From positions 1-40,068 of the IMG/VR virus record IMGVR_UViG_3300005534_000024: a DNA stretch of 40,068 nt. One strand, written 5' to 3'. Position 1 is the first letter of the stretch. Every line of letters starts with the position of its first letter. This document shows, in pieces, positions 7,584 to 15,026 of the stretch. A program made the position numbers and the translations under genes. This DNA comes from a virus. Below the pieces are notes generated by a model. That model was not told the origin of the DNA, did no database searches, and saw only the letters and a program-made list of their open reading frames with translations.

Positions 7584-7690
7584 GAATGTGTGCCGAAGCG
7601 CATGGCACAAAACTCCATGAAGCGGCTACCAAGCCAGATACTGACGGCGAGGAGGATTACGAACGCGAGAGCAGAAAGCAGGTTCTTCAT
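7580..7690 (-). CDS. possible 36-residue membrane peptide
   Basis: Downstream of the terminase ATPase on the same strand, an ORF starts MKNLLSALAFVILLAVSIWL and ends after 36 residues: one clear transmembrane helix. No good ribosome binding site is visible (GATTGGACT upstream), so translation is uncertain. Its end overlaps the convergent gene at 7392-7583 by 4 bases. A small holin-like or inner-membrane peptide is conceivable. Confidence 0.35.
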   Translation of the reverse strand: MKNLLSALAFVILLAVSIWLGSRFMEFCAMRFGTHS

Positions 7691-7697
7691 AGTCCAA

Positions 7698-7741
7698 TCG
7701 TCGGCATAACGGAGAGGAAACTTCAGCGATTATGCCGACGA
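7698..7741. repeat. perfect 12-bp inverted repeat at the TerL stop codon
   Basis: TCGTCGGCATAA at 7698-7709 and TTATGCCGACGA at 7730-7741 with a 20-base spacer. The right arm contains the stop codon and last codons of the terminase ATPase gene. It may be a weak terminator (no T run follows), an mRNA stabiliser, or a recombination site. Confidence 0.6.
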
Positions 7742-8731
7742 CTGCGCAAGAGCTTGTATATGCTCGTCCTCCTGACCGCGCATCATGGCCATCTCCACCC
7801 AGTCCATCGGGATAAGCGCGTTTGACTCCGAGCTGCAGAAACGGCCTAGCACGCGGCTGATATAGGCTGCGCTGTCCTCGCCCCACTCCAGTTTCTTCTG
7901 CTCCATGAAGTCGAGAGACATGCGTCCAGCGGCAAGCACTTCTTCCGTAGTTACGTAGCGGCAGTGCCAGGCTTTGTATTTCTCCCTGTCCTTCTGGATT
8001 TCGTAGAAGCGCCCTATCGGGTTCCCTGGCGTCGACATAGTGAGGATGTACGCCTCCCTCCCTGTGTCACCACCGGCCCCGGACAGCGCGCCTTCGGCCG
8101 CATCAAAGATTTCGTCGGGCACCGCCTTGCTCTCATCGATGACATAGAGGAGGCTGTCTGCGTGAGCGCCTTCCAGCTTCGCCGGCTCTTCCGGCGCGAC
8201 GCAGAAGGCTCGCCCGTTGGAGAGGATGAGTTCGAGGGTTAGAAGCTCATTGCGAGGATTAAAAGGTGGGCGGCCGATCTTGTCCCACTTCAACTGTTTG
8301 CACCACTTCTTAACTTCAGGCCAGAGAAAATTACGAAGCTGTGTGCCTACCGAGGCGGTAATACAAATCTTGAAGTCTACCCCTGTGGCTTCTCGGGTTA
8401 AAGCGAACCACAGGATTAAAACTGAGGCGGTGCAGCTCTTACCGAGGCCGTGGGCGCCGCGTACGCAGATACGGCGTTTGTCGGTTATGTCGTTGAGTAT
8501 CTCTTCCTGATAAGCGGTGAGAAATTCGCCATGTTTCCACTTGATACAGTCTCTGGCGAATTCGACAGGATTATGATAGTAAGTTTGCCCGAACTTCTCA
8601 AACTCCGACGTCCGCCTCGCCTTCGCCTGCGCCAGAAGCTGCGCCGTCTCCTTCTCCAACTGCTTCGCCTTCTGCGCTGCAGCGCCCGTCGGTAAGCGCA
8701 GCAATCCCAGCGAGTCTATCTCCTTCGCCAT
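7730..8731 (-). CDS. terminase large subunit, ATPase domain only
   Basis: 333 aa. DNA-packaging motor ATPase. Visible motifs: Walker A RGAHGLGKS at residues 91-99, Walker B LLYVIDE at 194-200 followed by SKAVPDEIFDA, and coupling motif TMSTPGNPIG near 231-240. The chain ends at the linker segment ALIPMDWVEMAMMRGQED, which in ordinary TerL proteins leads into the RNase H-like nuclease; here it stops. Normal length is about 450-600 aa. The missing nuclease half is found at 21788-22474 on the other strand. The ATG is preceded by GAAGG and the gene overlaps terS by 134 bases. Confidence 0.93.
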   Translation of the reverse strand: MAKEIDSLGLLRLPTGAAAQKAKQLEKETAQLLAQAKARRTSEFEKFGQTYYHNPVEFARDCIKWKHGEFLTAYQEEILNDITDKRRICVRGAHGLGKSCTASVLILWFALTREATGVDFKICITASVGTQLRNFLWPEVKKWCKQLKWDKIGRPPFNPRNELLTLELILSNGRAFCVAPEEPAKLEGAHADSLLYVIDESKAVPDEIFDAAEGALSGAGGDTGREAYILTMSTPGNPIGRFYEIQKDREKYKAWHCRYVTTEEVLAAGRMSLDFMEQKKLEWGEDSAAYISRVLGRFCSSESNALIPMDWVEMAMMRGQEDEHIQALAQSSA

Positions 8732-9248
8732 CCTGACCTTCTTTCAGTTCCTTGATAACCCGCTCATTCTCACGAATCACTTCGTTGACCAGCTCGCTTT
8801 CTCGCTCTTGCTCTACCACCTTCCAGAAGTACTCCATGAGAATCTTCGCGGCCGAAGTGCGCGCCATCTCGCTCTTGGCGTTGTCGCGCAGATCAACGAG
8901 CGTCTGCAGCGTCTTTGCTGCTTGGCCGCACACGGCGCCCAACACTATCGCCATCCCCTGCCGACGGGCTTCTACGTATTGCCGATTGAACTCCGGGTTC
9001 TGCAGCCAATTGTAAAGGGTCGTCCGATCAACGCCAATCGACTCCGCCGCCTGCTCCATGTTGGGGATGAGAAGCATGGCGGCGATGGCCTGGTTCCACA
9101 AGAGTTGCTGCTTTGTCGAACCGCGGGGACGACCGATGACGGGGAGGGTCTCTTCCGGCTCCTCGTCCTCTGCTGCAGGCATCCACGCCGGACGAGGCTC
9201 GGCTCGCGCTTTGATGGTGCCTTTCGGTTTTTGACGACGGGTTGCCAT
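8598..9248 (-). CDS. terminase small subunit (TerS)
   Basis: 216 aa. Recognises phage DNA and presents it to TerL. After a basic/acidic N-terminus, IGRPRGSTKQQLLWNQAIAA leads into a helix-turn-helix at about residues 58-90 (MEQAAESIGVDRTTLYNWLQ NPEF), the homeodomain-like fold of many TerS proteins. A central helical oligomerisation region and coiled coil follow (EQERESELVNEVIRENERV), then a glycine/glutamate-rich tail encoded within the terL overlap. Directly upstream of terL, the usual order. Confidence 0.85.
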   Translation of the reverse strand: MATRRQKPKGTIKARAEPRPAWMPAAEDEEPEETLPVIGRPRGSTKQQLLWNQAIAAMLLIPNMEQAAESIGVDRTTLYNWLQNPEFNRQYVEARRQGMAIVLGAVCGQAAKTLQTLVDLRDNAKSEMARTSAAKILMEYFWKVVEQERESELVNEVIRENERVIKELKEGQDGEGDRLAGIAALTDGRCSAEGEAVGEGDGAASGAGEGEADVGV

Positions 9249-9256
9249 CGTTTAGA

Positions 9257-9472
9257 CTACCAACCGCTGAAACAGATTATGCAAGAGTGGATTTCCATGG
9301 AATAAATCCATTTGCCGCAGCCGGGGCATCTATATCCGTTGGGATAAGTGGTGCCAGGTGGTTGAGGCGGTGTAAAAGGAATTGGTCTTGGACCAACAAT
9401 TACAGGCTGTCGATCCTCCAACACCTTCACCCGCTCTTCCAGTTCTTTCAATCGCTTTTCAACTGAGTTCAT
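9257..9472 (-). CDS. coiled coil plus zinc ribbon small protein
   Basis: 71 aa. Residues 3-23 form a short coiled coil (VEKRLKELEERVKVLEDRQ), then a proline-rich linker and a C-terminal YRCPGCGKWIY...HSCIIC metal-binding motif. Lies 8 bases before terS in the packaging operon, so may be a packaging or head accessory factor. Function unknown. Confidence 0.65.
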   Translation of the reverse strand: MNSVEKRLKELEERVKVLEDRQPVIVGPRPIPFTPPQPPGTTYPNGYRCPGCGKWIYSMEIHSCIICFSGW

Positions 9473-9517
9473 TATTATCCCTCGTAAAGTTTTCTAAGGC
9501 GATTCTGACGCCCCTTT

Positions 9518-9916
9518 TTACTGGGGTGGGGCAACGGGAGGGGGAGACGACGAGAAGCCCGTAGAATCGAGCGGTGGTTCGCCAGCGGGGCATTCTAGGG
9601 ACTGTCGATAACGGATACGATGCTCCAGCAACTGAAGCGCGGTGACGTCCCTCTCGTCTTCCCCTCCTTCGGCAGTCTGCGCCTGCCCTCCACCCTGCAT
9701 GGCTCGCCGCGCCTGGGCGCCGTTCAGGGCGCTGGTGATCAACTGCCGCGCCTGCTGGGAGTTAGACAGGGCGACGCGAGTTTCCGTTCGACTGTGTTGG
9801 ATCAACTTCTCGAAGAACTTGAGGCTCTCATCCAACTGGTAGATGCGCAGGCTAAGCAAGATGACACATACCCCGAGCAGCAGATAACCCACCGCGATGA
9901 ATAAGTTCCCGTCCAT
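9518..9916 (-). CDS. membrane-anchored hypothetical protein
   Basis: 132 aa, RBS AGGAGGAATGA. Residues 4-24 form a transmembrane helix (LFIAVGYLLLGVCVILLSLR) followed by an amphipathic helix (LDESLKFFEKLIQHSRTETR) and a low-complexity proline/serine tail. First gene of the leftward packaging operon. One TM helix plus cytoplasmic coiled coil is compatible with an i-spanin-like or holin-associated protein, but nothing is diagnostic. Confidence 0.65.
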   Translation of the reverse strand: MDGNLFIAVGYLLLGVCVILLSLRIYQLDESLKFFEKLIQHSRTETRVALSNSQQARQLITSALNGAQARRAMQGGGQAQTAEGGEDERDVTALQLLEHRIRYRQSLECPAGEPPLDSTGFSSSPPPVAPPQ

Positions 9917-9952
9917 TCATTCCTCCTGACCAAGCCCTCGTTTGTTGACCTC

Positions 9953-9982
9953 AGTGTATCCAAGGCAGGCGCTGTCTGTCAA
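9953..9982 (-). promoter_or_regulatory. promoter for the packaging operon
   Basis: Reading leftward: TTGACA at 9982-9977, 18-base spacer, TACACT at 9958-9953, about 35 bases before the start codon at 9916. It has the same form as the promoter at 16153-16182. Confidence 0.6.
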
Positions 9983-10158
9983 ACCCTCCTCCAGTGCGCT
10001 TTCCTAAAAATATGGGTATTGCCTTTATTGCAACATCAGCGCGTGGGCATTGTCTGATACGAGCGTCATTTTATTTTTATAGTTGTCCATTGTCAGGCAG
10101 GTAATGTGAAGAGAAATGATCTTATAATCAGACATGGTTAGCCTTGAGGAGAAGGCCC

Positions 10159-10239
10159 ATGTATACCCGTGTGTACGTTTACTCATCTTCATTTGCGGAT
10201 TCACTGTACATCAGGACGAAAAAATTGGTTTTTGATTAG
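10159..10239 (+). CDS. possible 26-residue peptide gene
   Basis: ATG 10159 follows TTGAGGAGAAGG and lies 30 bases after a TATAAT box at 10123-10128 (no clear -35). It encodes MYTRVYVYSSSFADSLYIRT and a few more residues, and its stop codon touches the 32-bp palindrome. Promoter-like box, RBS, ORF and hairpin in the right order suggest a small independent transcription unit. Confidence 0.35.
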   Translation: MYTRVYVYSSSFADSLYIRTKKLVFD

Positions 10240-10270
10240 CGCAGGCCCGCGCGCGCGCGCGGGCCTGCGC
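10239..10270. repeat. perfect 32-bp GC palindrome
   Basis: GCGCAGGCCCGCGCGC followed by its exact reverse complement, with no spacer. The centre is alternating GC. No T run follows, so it is not a typical intrinsic terminator. May extrude as a cruciform or bind a dimeric protein. Confidence 0.85.
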
Positions 10271-10273
10271 GCG

Positions 10274-10299
10274 TCTCCTCTCTTTCAAAAGAGAGGAGA
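10274..10299. repeat. 12-bp inverted repeat, purine/pyrimidine
   Basis: TCTCCTCTCTTT, two-base loop, AAAGAGAGGAGA. It follows the GC palindrome by 3 bases. Each arm is all-pyrimidine or all-purine. Reading rightward the second arm is followed by further GAGGAG repeats. Confidence 0.8.
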
Positions 10300-10696
10300 G
10301 GAGAGGAAAATGATTGATCATGTCTTGTACTGTACTTAGAGTCTTAGAGTCTTTAATACATTATATAGAGTCGTGAGTTTTACAGATGTCATAGATGGAG
10401 AGGAAGGAGTGTCCCTTTTTTCAATGAGATGAGACATAGAAAAATCTCCCAATCCTTTTCTTTAGGTCGCGCGGGTATACATGAGGGGCTGTCCCAGCCA
10501 GCAATATAGCGTAAATATCATCGTGCCTACAAGCACGGATTTGAAACCTGTATAGATAGCAAGAAGGCGTGTTCAAAATCAGGAACGTGCCTGATGGTAG
10601 CGATAACTGCAATACCTTTATTTTGCGGTAACTTCCCTGCGCCCTGGTCGCTTGAGGCTGCGGACCCTGGTCAGGCCAATTATTTTCGCCGAAGGT

Positions 10697-10726
10697 TTGA
10701 CGTTTCGGGAGTATCTCGGATAAATG
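10697..10726 (+). promoter_or_regulatory. promoter for HNH-like/prepilin operon
   Basis: TTGACG at 10697-10702, 18-base spacer, TAAATG at 10721-10726; the RBS GAAGGAG begins at 10735 and the ATG is at 10747. Same form as six other promoters in the window. Confidence 0.6.
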
Positions 10727-10746
10727 CATTAACGAAGGAGAACGAT

Positions 10747-11481
10747 ATGGCGAAGGACGCACTCCAACAGTTAGAACAAGACCTGAAGAAGCAGTGTCTG
10801 CTGCTCTTCTCTGACCCAGAGACAGACCTACCCATTTTTATCGATCTGTTCGACGCCCCGCCGAAGCGAGGGGCCTTAAACGTTATCAGCATGGCCGAAC
10901 GGTACGTTTCCCGTCCGTGGACACGGCGCATCCAGCAAATCATGGCGACGGGACGGTTGCCGGATGTTACGGTACTCGCTGATGATCTTGATCCATCGAT
11001 AATGACTCAGTGGGCACCATACATCCACGAGCTATCTCTGCGTTTGGCAGAGGAGCCAGGGGGTACTATCGAAGAGACCGCCTCCGACAGCCTGGTGTTT
11101 ACCCCCGAAGATGGTTCGGAGATTCTCGTCGATCAGGACCAATTCGATGAGATTTCGCAGCATCGCTGGCGGCTGCGCAATCCGGAATCCGAGTCAAGTG
11201 TTGTCTTGCACGTTTGTAGAGAATTTGGAATTGAATGTTCCTGCTCCTCGACAAGTCTTCATCGTTTTGTCGCAGATGCCCAAACGGATCAAATTGTCTG
11301 GCATCGGAAATCCTCGTATGACAACACCCGATCTAATCTCCTTCGCTGCTGTTTGAAACCAAGCAGAAAGCGACGAGACGAGATTCTTCAGAGGATCAAG
11401 ATCATGATTGAGGAAAGGTCTCATCGGCGAGGACGCCCGAAGAAACGGCATGAGTGGAGGACGATTGAGGATCCAATCTAA
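10747..11481 (+). CDS. protein with degenerate C-terminal HNH fold
   Basis: 244 aa from ATG 10747 (RBS GAAGGAG; upstream in-frame ATG 10594 has none and precedes the promoter). The N-terminal 100 residues are helical and unrecognised. Residues about 105-200 follow the layout of phage HNH endonucleases: 'ILVDQDQFDEISQHRWRL' for the leading strand-helix, SLHRFVAD for the 'LHR' strand, and VWHRKSSYDNTRSNLLRC where active enzymes have 'VDHINGDxLDNRRxNLR'. The DH of the active site is WH and the Asn/Gly loop is replaced, so catalysis is doubtful. A basic tail (HRRGRPKKRHEWR) contains an AT-hook-like RGRPKK. Likely a DNA-binding protein; coupled to the next gene by TAATG. Confidence 0.65.
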   Translation: MAKDALQQLEQDLKKQCLLLFSDPETDLPIFIDLFDAPPKRGALNVISMAERYVSRPWTRRIQQIMATGRLPDVTVLADDLDPSIMTQWAPYIHELSLRLAEEPGGTIEETASDSLVFTPEDGSEILVDQDQFDEISQHRWRLRNPESESSVVLHVCREFGIECSCSSTSLHRFVADAQTDQIVWHRKSSYDNTRSNLLRCCLKPSRKRRDEILQRIKIMIEERSHRRGRPKKRHEWRTIEDPI

Positions 11482-12092
11482 TGTCTAATGACCCCCGCCT
11501 AAAACTTACTGGCCCGTTCACGGCCCGAGTAGATCCCGACGTCTATGAAAAGCTCCGCGTCTATAAGTTCTACGCCGACTCGAACGGCCTTGGCTACCGC
11601 TGGAACGAGGACAAGACCAAGCGAATCTTCCTCCATCGCGAGGTGACAGGGGCTGGCCCTGGCGAATGGGTCTTCTTCCTGAACGAGGACCCAACCGACT
11701 GCCGGCGCGAGAACCTTGGTGTCTGTCCCCGCGGGGCGAAGCGCACCTATCGGCGCCGCGCCGTTCTGGAGAAGATGAAATCGGAACATCCGGCATCCGG
11801 GGAGGGGGCATCTATCCGTCTGACTGACGGCAGCGAGGTATGGGTCGACGCGGACGTGTACGACAGCCTGAAGGACCGAATCTGGCATCGATATAATGGC
11901 TGCGCGATGACGGTTCTCCCTGACGGGAAGCATCATTTTCTCCACCGCGAAGTCATGGGCTCGCCGCGTGGTCTCTACATCACTTTCAAGGATGGCGATA
12001 AACTAAACTGCAGACGAAACAATCTTGTCACATTCCATCCGGGCACCAAGCATGCCGTTCTGGCAGAGCTACGCGAGGAGGAAAACGCATGA
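11481..12092 (+). CDS. tandem degenerate HNH-like DNA-binding protein
   Basis: 203 aa with two copies of the HNH-type fold. Copy 1: ARVDPDVYEKLRVYKFYAD ... FLHREVTG ... DCRRENLGVC. Copy 2: VWVDADVYDSLKDRIWHRY ... FLHREVMG ... NCRRNNLVTF. In both copies the 'LHREV' strand and 'RRxNL' helix are kept but the catalytic histidines before them are gone (WVFFLNEDPT and YITFKDGDKL). This pattern suggests an endonuclease fold reused for DNA binding. Compare the intact HNH at 32516. Its end overlaps the prepilin start (ATGA). Confidence 0.65.
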   Translation: MSNDPRLKLTGPFTARVDPDVYEKLRVYKFYADSNGLGYRWNEDKTKRIFLHREVTGAGPGEWVFFLNEDPTDCRRENLGVCPRGAKRTYRRRAVLEKMKSEHPASGEGASIRLTDGSEVWVDADVYDSLKDRIWHRYNGCAMTVLPDGKHHFLHREVMGSPRGLYITFKDGDKLNCRRNNLVTFHPGTKHAVLAELREEENA

Positions 12093-12688
12093 TCCACCGG
12101 CGATCTGTCAAAGGGTTCACCCTCATTGAGCTGCTCGTCGTGATCGGCATCGTCGTGCTGCTCGCCGCTTTGCTTCTGCCGGCGCTTCAGGCCGCCAGAA
12201 ACAAGGCCCTCACCGCCGGCTGCCTGTCGAACCTCCGGCAGATTGGCTTCTCCCTCCGCATGTACCTCGACGACAACGACTCCTATTTCCCCGTGGGCGC
12301 CTATAACAGCGCGTCTCCCTCTCCCACTCCGCAGTGGGACGTCACTTGGCGTGACCTTCTCCTCCCCTATGCTGACTACCGCTCTACCCTGTACGCTTGT
12401 CCCGGATCTGTTTCTGATCAAAACTCCTACGGATGTAACCCCTGGCTCAGTCAATACTATCGGTCGATTTCCACGGCCACCCTTGACACCGATGACAAAG
12501 TTTGGGCCGGGGACCACATTACCGGGGACTGGGCCATTTTTCCGTGGGCCTACCGCGACGATCCCCGGCACCTCTACCTCACCCCACGACATCTCGGCCG
12601 CGTCAACATCCTCTTCGTCGACGGACGGGCACAGACGCTCCCCGTCGAGGCGCTGAACCTCATTCATCGCTACTGGCTGCCGCAGTAA
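12089..12688 (+). CDS. type IV pilin / pseudopilin-like prepilin
   Basis: 199 aa. N-terminus MIHRRSVKGFTLIELLVVIG is a classic prepilin leader: cleavage expected between Gly9 and Phe10, Glu at +5, then a long hydrophobic helix (LLAALLLPALQAARNKAL). The segment CLSNLRQIGFSLRMYLDDND and the C-terminal RHLGRVNILFVDGRAQTLP are typical of the large pseudopilin families of PVC, Armatimonadota and related bacteria. Expected to be processed by a prepilin peptidase and inserted in the host inner membrane or a pilus. RBS GAGGAGGAAAAC lies in the previous gene; a terminator follows. GC-rich wobble use (CTC, ATC) differs somewhat from the left block, suggesting host origin. Confidence 0.9.
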   Translation: MIHRRSVKGFTLIELLVVIGIVVLLAALLLPALQAARNKALTAGCLSNLRQIGFSLRMYLDDNDSYFPVGAYNSASPSPTPQWDVTWRDLLLPYADYRSTLYACPGSVSDQNSYGCNPWLSQYYRSISTATLDTDDKVWAGDHITGDWAIFPWAYRDDPRHLYLTPRHLGRVNILFVDGRAQTLPVEALNLIHRYWLPQ

Positions 12689-12690
12689 CT

Positions 12691-12735
12691 GGCCCGCAAA
12701 GCCACAGAAGACGATTCTGGCTGACTTTGCGGGCC
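12691..12735 (+). terminator. terminator after prepilin gene
   Basis: Perfect 11-bp stem GGCCCGCAAAG (12691-12701) / CTTTGCGGGCC (12725-12735), loop 23 bases, between convergent genes. No T run, so it may act on both strands weakly. Confidence 0.55.
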
Positions 12736-12793
12736 GCTTGAATAGTTAGCCCTCACTGGCCCGAGACCGGGTTCCTGGAGCGGCTGGCTGCGG

Positions 12794-13027
12794 CTATCCG
12801 CCGAGTTTCTCTTCTGCTTTGAGAATGGTCCTGGCGTCGATGAGGGCTTCCTTCGCCGCCTCCAACCTCTCTAGGGAATCGGCCAAAAGCAGCGCCAACG
12901 GCAGATCCATATAGTTTGGAACGGGCTGCGGACATTTGTCGATGAACTTGAGCGCATCGACGTATCTTTCCGTCAAGGTCATCACTCGTCGGGCCGCAAT
13001 CACCACATCCTCCTCTGAGTTCTTCAT
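12794..13027 (-). CDS. small helical hypothetical protein
   Basis: 77 aa, ATG overlaps the stop of the upstream gene (ATGA), so it is the second gene of a leftward pair. All-helical: VVIAARRVMTLTERYVDALK and LLLADSLERLEAAKEALIDA. No recognised domain. Confidence 0.6.
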   Translation of the reverse strand: MKNSEEDVVIAARRVMTLTERYVDALKFIDKCPQPVPNYMDLPLALLLADSLERLEAAKEALIDARTILKAEEKLGG

Positions 13028-13761
13028 TCTGTTTCCTCGCTTTCCTCGAAATCAAACGGGTCGTCCTCAAACAACTCTGCCGTTGACATGTCCTCGTTGT
13101 GCTTCATGTTCGTTTCGGCCAAGGCCGCGGCCAGAGCGCGCGGCATCCCGTGCCGTTCTTCGGCGTACTGGTTCGCGAACTCGCGACTCGTCTTGAATCG
13201 GATGTTGCGACCCTGGATCACCAGGGCCTCGGTCTCCACCCGCTCTGCAGTCGGTCGCCCGGCATTCAACAGCCCTAGTTCTTCATGCAGCCGTTCTTTA
13301 TCCCGCGAGGACAGCTCGTACGGATAGGAACGGCGTATCCGCCCATAGATGGGCAAGCAGTGGCGGCACAGCGAAACGTGGTCGTAGCGGCACACACCCT
13401 CCTCGCCGCAGCGCCAGCAGAGATCGAGGTCGGGGCTTCGCCAGTTCATCCGATAAGCCACGGCCGCCGGTTCGGCCCGCTCCGGGCGGCGACTGTTGGC
13501 GATGTCGACGAGTTGGCGCCAGTACTTGGGCATCCGCAGTCGGGCCAGTTCCAGTTGCTTCGGGGAGAGCAGCGGGCAGTCCGCGCTTCGGTCCCCTCTC
13601 TCAATCTCTCGCCGTCGCCAGATCGCCTGCTCGGCAAAACTGGAGAGGAGATCCGTATCACTCTCGGTAAACGCCTGCTGTTCCCAGAGACGAATCACGC
13701 TCCATGTCACGCTTTTGTCTGACCCCTCTAACTGCTGGAGGATCAGGTCTTTTGTCCACAT
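13024..13761 (-). CDS. zinc-finger hypothetical protein
   Basis: 245 aa, RBS AAGGAGGGAGAAAC. Central CWRCGEEGVC and SLCRHC form a CxxC...CxxC zinc knuckle at about residues 115-135. The rest is helical and rich in Arg/Glu, with an acidic C-terminus (FEDDPFDFEESEETE). No known family recognised. Reads leftward with the gene at 12794. Confidence 0.65.
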   Translation of the reverse strand: MWTKDLILQQLEGSDKSVTWSVIRLWEQQAFTESDTDLLSSFAEQAIWRRREIERGDRSADCPLLSPKQLELARLRMPKYWRQLVDIANSRRPERAEPAAVAYRMNWRSPDLDLCWRCGEEGVCRYDHVSLCRHCLPIYGRIRRSYPYELSSRDKERLHEELGLLNAGRPTAERVETEALVIQGRNIRFKTSREFANQYAEERHGMPRALAAALAETNMKHNEDMSTAELFEDDPFDFEESEETE

Positions 13762-13906
13762 TGTTTCTCCCTCCTTTCCTCATTTCCTTCTCTTGCAATC
13801 TTGGGGCCAATCGCTTCTGCCTGTTTGCGACCGGCCCTTGTTAGAATAATGGCAGGCGTGATGCAAATATCCAGGGCCGCCGAGTTCCGCCTAAAAGGAG
13901 CTGAAC

Positions 13907-14779
13907 GTGGCGTCAGATCAATTACCCTATCTGGTCGAACAGGATCACCCCGATGTGATCACCGTCCGCATGAAATCGACCGGCCCTTCGTTTGAGCAGT
14001 GGTTTCTCCTCAGATCCGACGCCCACCACGATTCGAAGCACTGTGACCAGGCACTGGAGAAGAAACACCTGGATGAAGCATTGGCCCGCGGCGCCGGCAT
14101 CATTGACCTGGGTGACATCTTTGACGCGATGGGGGGACGGGGGGATAAACGCTTCGATGAGGATGAGCTGCCGGACGATCTGAAGGCCACGCGCAAGACC
14201 TACTTTGATTCGCTGGTGAACTACGCGGGCGGTTTCTATGAACCCTATGCCAAAAACTGGATTCTGCTGGCCCCCGGCAATCACGAAACGTCCGTCCTCG
14301 ATTTTTACCAAACCTGCCTGACGACCCGCCTGGCCGAGCGACTGCGGGCCGCGGGCAGCCCCGTCAAGGTGGGAACTTACTCCGGTTTCATCCGCCTGAT
14401 GTTCACGTTCTGCAGCACGCAGCGCCAGAGCTTTACGATCTTCTTCCATCACGGTTTCGGAGGCAGCTCGCCGGTGACAAAAGGGGTCATCCACGGCAAC
14501 CGCCAGCTCGTCTTCCTCGACCATGTGGATTTGATCATCTCGGGCCACCTGCACACCACCTACAACACCACCTATCGCCGCACCGGGCTGACCCCCGAAG
14601 GGCGACCGTACGAGAAGGACGTCGAGGTGGTGCGCATCCCGAGCTACAAGAACTCCTTCCGGGGTGGGAAGGGTTGGGCAATTCGTAAAGGGTTTGGACC
14701 GGAGCCGCTGGGGGCCTATTGGCTGCGCGTGTACTACCAAAACAAGCAGATGCACTACGAGGTGATGCGGGCGAAGTAA
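13907..14779 (+). CDS. calcineurin-like metallophosphoesterase
   Basis: 290 aa, GTG start with AAAAGGAG 7 bases upstream. All five motif blocks of the two-metal phosphoesterase fold are present: D38-A-H40 in LLRSDAHHD, GD70..D73 in LGDIFDA, GNHE at 124-127, HHG at 181-183 and GHLH at 213-216. Predicted to hydrolyse phosphomonoesters or phosphodiesters with Mn2+/Fe ions; phage members act on nucleic-acid ends or nucleotides, but the substrate cannot be told from sequence. Stands alone between terminators. Confidence 0.85.
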   Translation: MASDQLPYLVEQDHPDVITVRMKSTGPSFEQWFLLRSDAHHDSKHCDQALEKKHLDEALARGAGIIDLGDIFDAMGGRGDKRFDEDELPDDLKATRKTYFDSLVNYAGGFYEPYAKNWILLAPGNHETSVLDFYQTCLTTRLAERLRAAGSPVKVGTYSGFIRLMFTFCSTQRQSFTIFFHHGFGGSSPVTKGVIHGNRQLVFLDHVDLIISGHLHTTYNTTYRRTGLTPEGRPYEKDVEVVRIPSYKNSFRGGKGWAIRKGFGPEPLGAYWLRVYYQNKQMHYEVMRAK

Positions 14780-14795
14780 ACCGGCCCAAACGACG

Positions 14796-14824
14796 GAAGG
14801 AGACAGGATCAATCTGTCTCCTTC
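14796..14824 (+). terminator. terminator-like hairpin
   Basis: GAAGGAGACAG / CTGTCTCCTTC, 11-bp perfect stem with 7-base loop, 17 bases after the phosphoesterase stop. No T run. Confidence 0.55.
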
Positions 14825-15012
14825 GACCATCAGCTACCGATGTTTGCTACCGACTTCTCTTCCCTCCTCCGCGCTGAAGAACATCGCCCGGTCGGAGAGG
14901 TTTAAAAACTTTCTCTTTGGGGAAAGCATTAACGGGCGGCGTGTCCGTCCAAGTGGTGTTGCCAGGGCCGCCGCCCACGGAGGCGAGTTCAGTTGTACTC
15001 GCCTCCTCTTTT
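14825..15012 (+). ncRNA. possible small RNA ending in an intrinsic terminator
   Basis: Between two hairpins lies about 150 bases with no convincing ORF that end in a textbook intrinsic terminator. Internal stems: CTTTC-N8-GAAAG near 14909 and GGGCGGC (14934-14940) / GCCGCCC (14970-14976). No clear promoter was found, so it could also be a 3' UTR of the phosphoesterase gene. Confidence 0.3.
14979..15012 (+). terminator. intrinsic terminator
   Basis: GGAGGCGAGT / ACTCGCCTCC 10-bp stem, 8-base loop, followed by TCTTTTGTT. Confidence 0.75.
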
Positions 15013-15026
15013 GTTGGGGTGCCGCC

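Larger units (their letters stand above)
9983..10746. other. long non-coding control region
   Basis: About 760 bases between divergent transcription units, AT-richer than the rest. Contains a TATAAT box (10123-10128), a tiny ORF (10159-10239), two tandem palindromes (10239-10299), a TTAGAGTC tandem pair followed by ACATTATATAG near 10337-10371, short inverted repeats CGTGC-N6-GCACG near 10522 and ATCAGG-N6-CCTGAT at 10578-10595, and a promoter at 10697. Origin, pac/cos site or immunity control region are all possible. A long frame from 10594 into the next gene has no credible start. Confidence 0.55.

Noticed and set aside
7698-7741. inversion site joining TerL halves
   Set aside because: The 12-bp inverted repeat has no matching copy near 21788, so there is no direct sequence evidence that it is a crossover site.
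13922-14830. 302-residue minus-strand ORF over the metallophosphoesterase
   Set aside because: Antisense shadow; the plus strand has all five phosphoesterase motifs.
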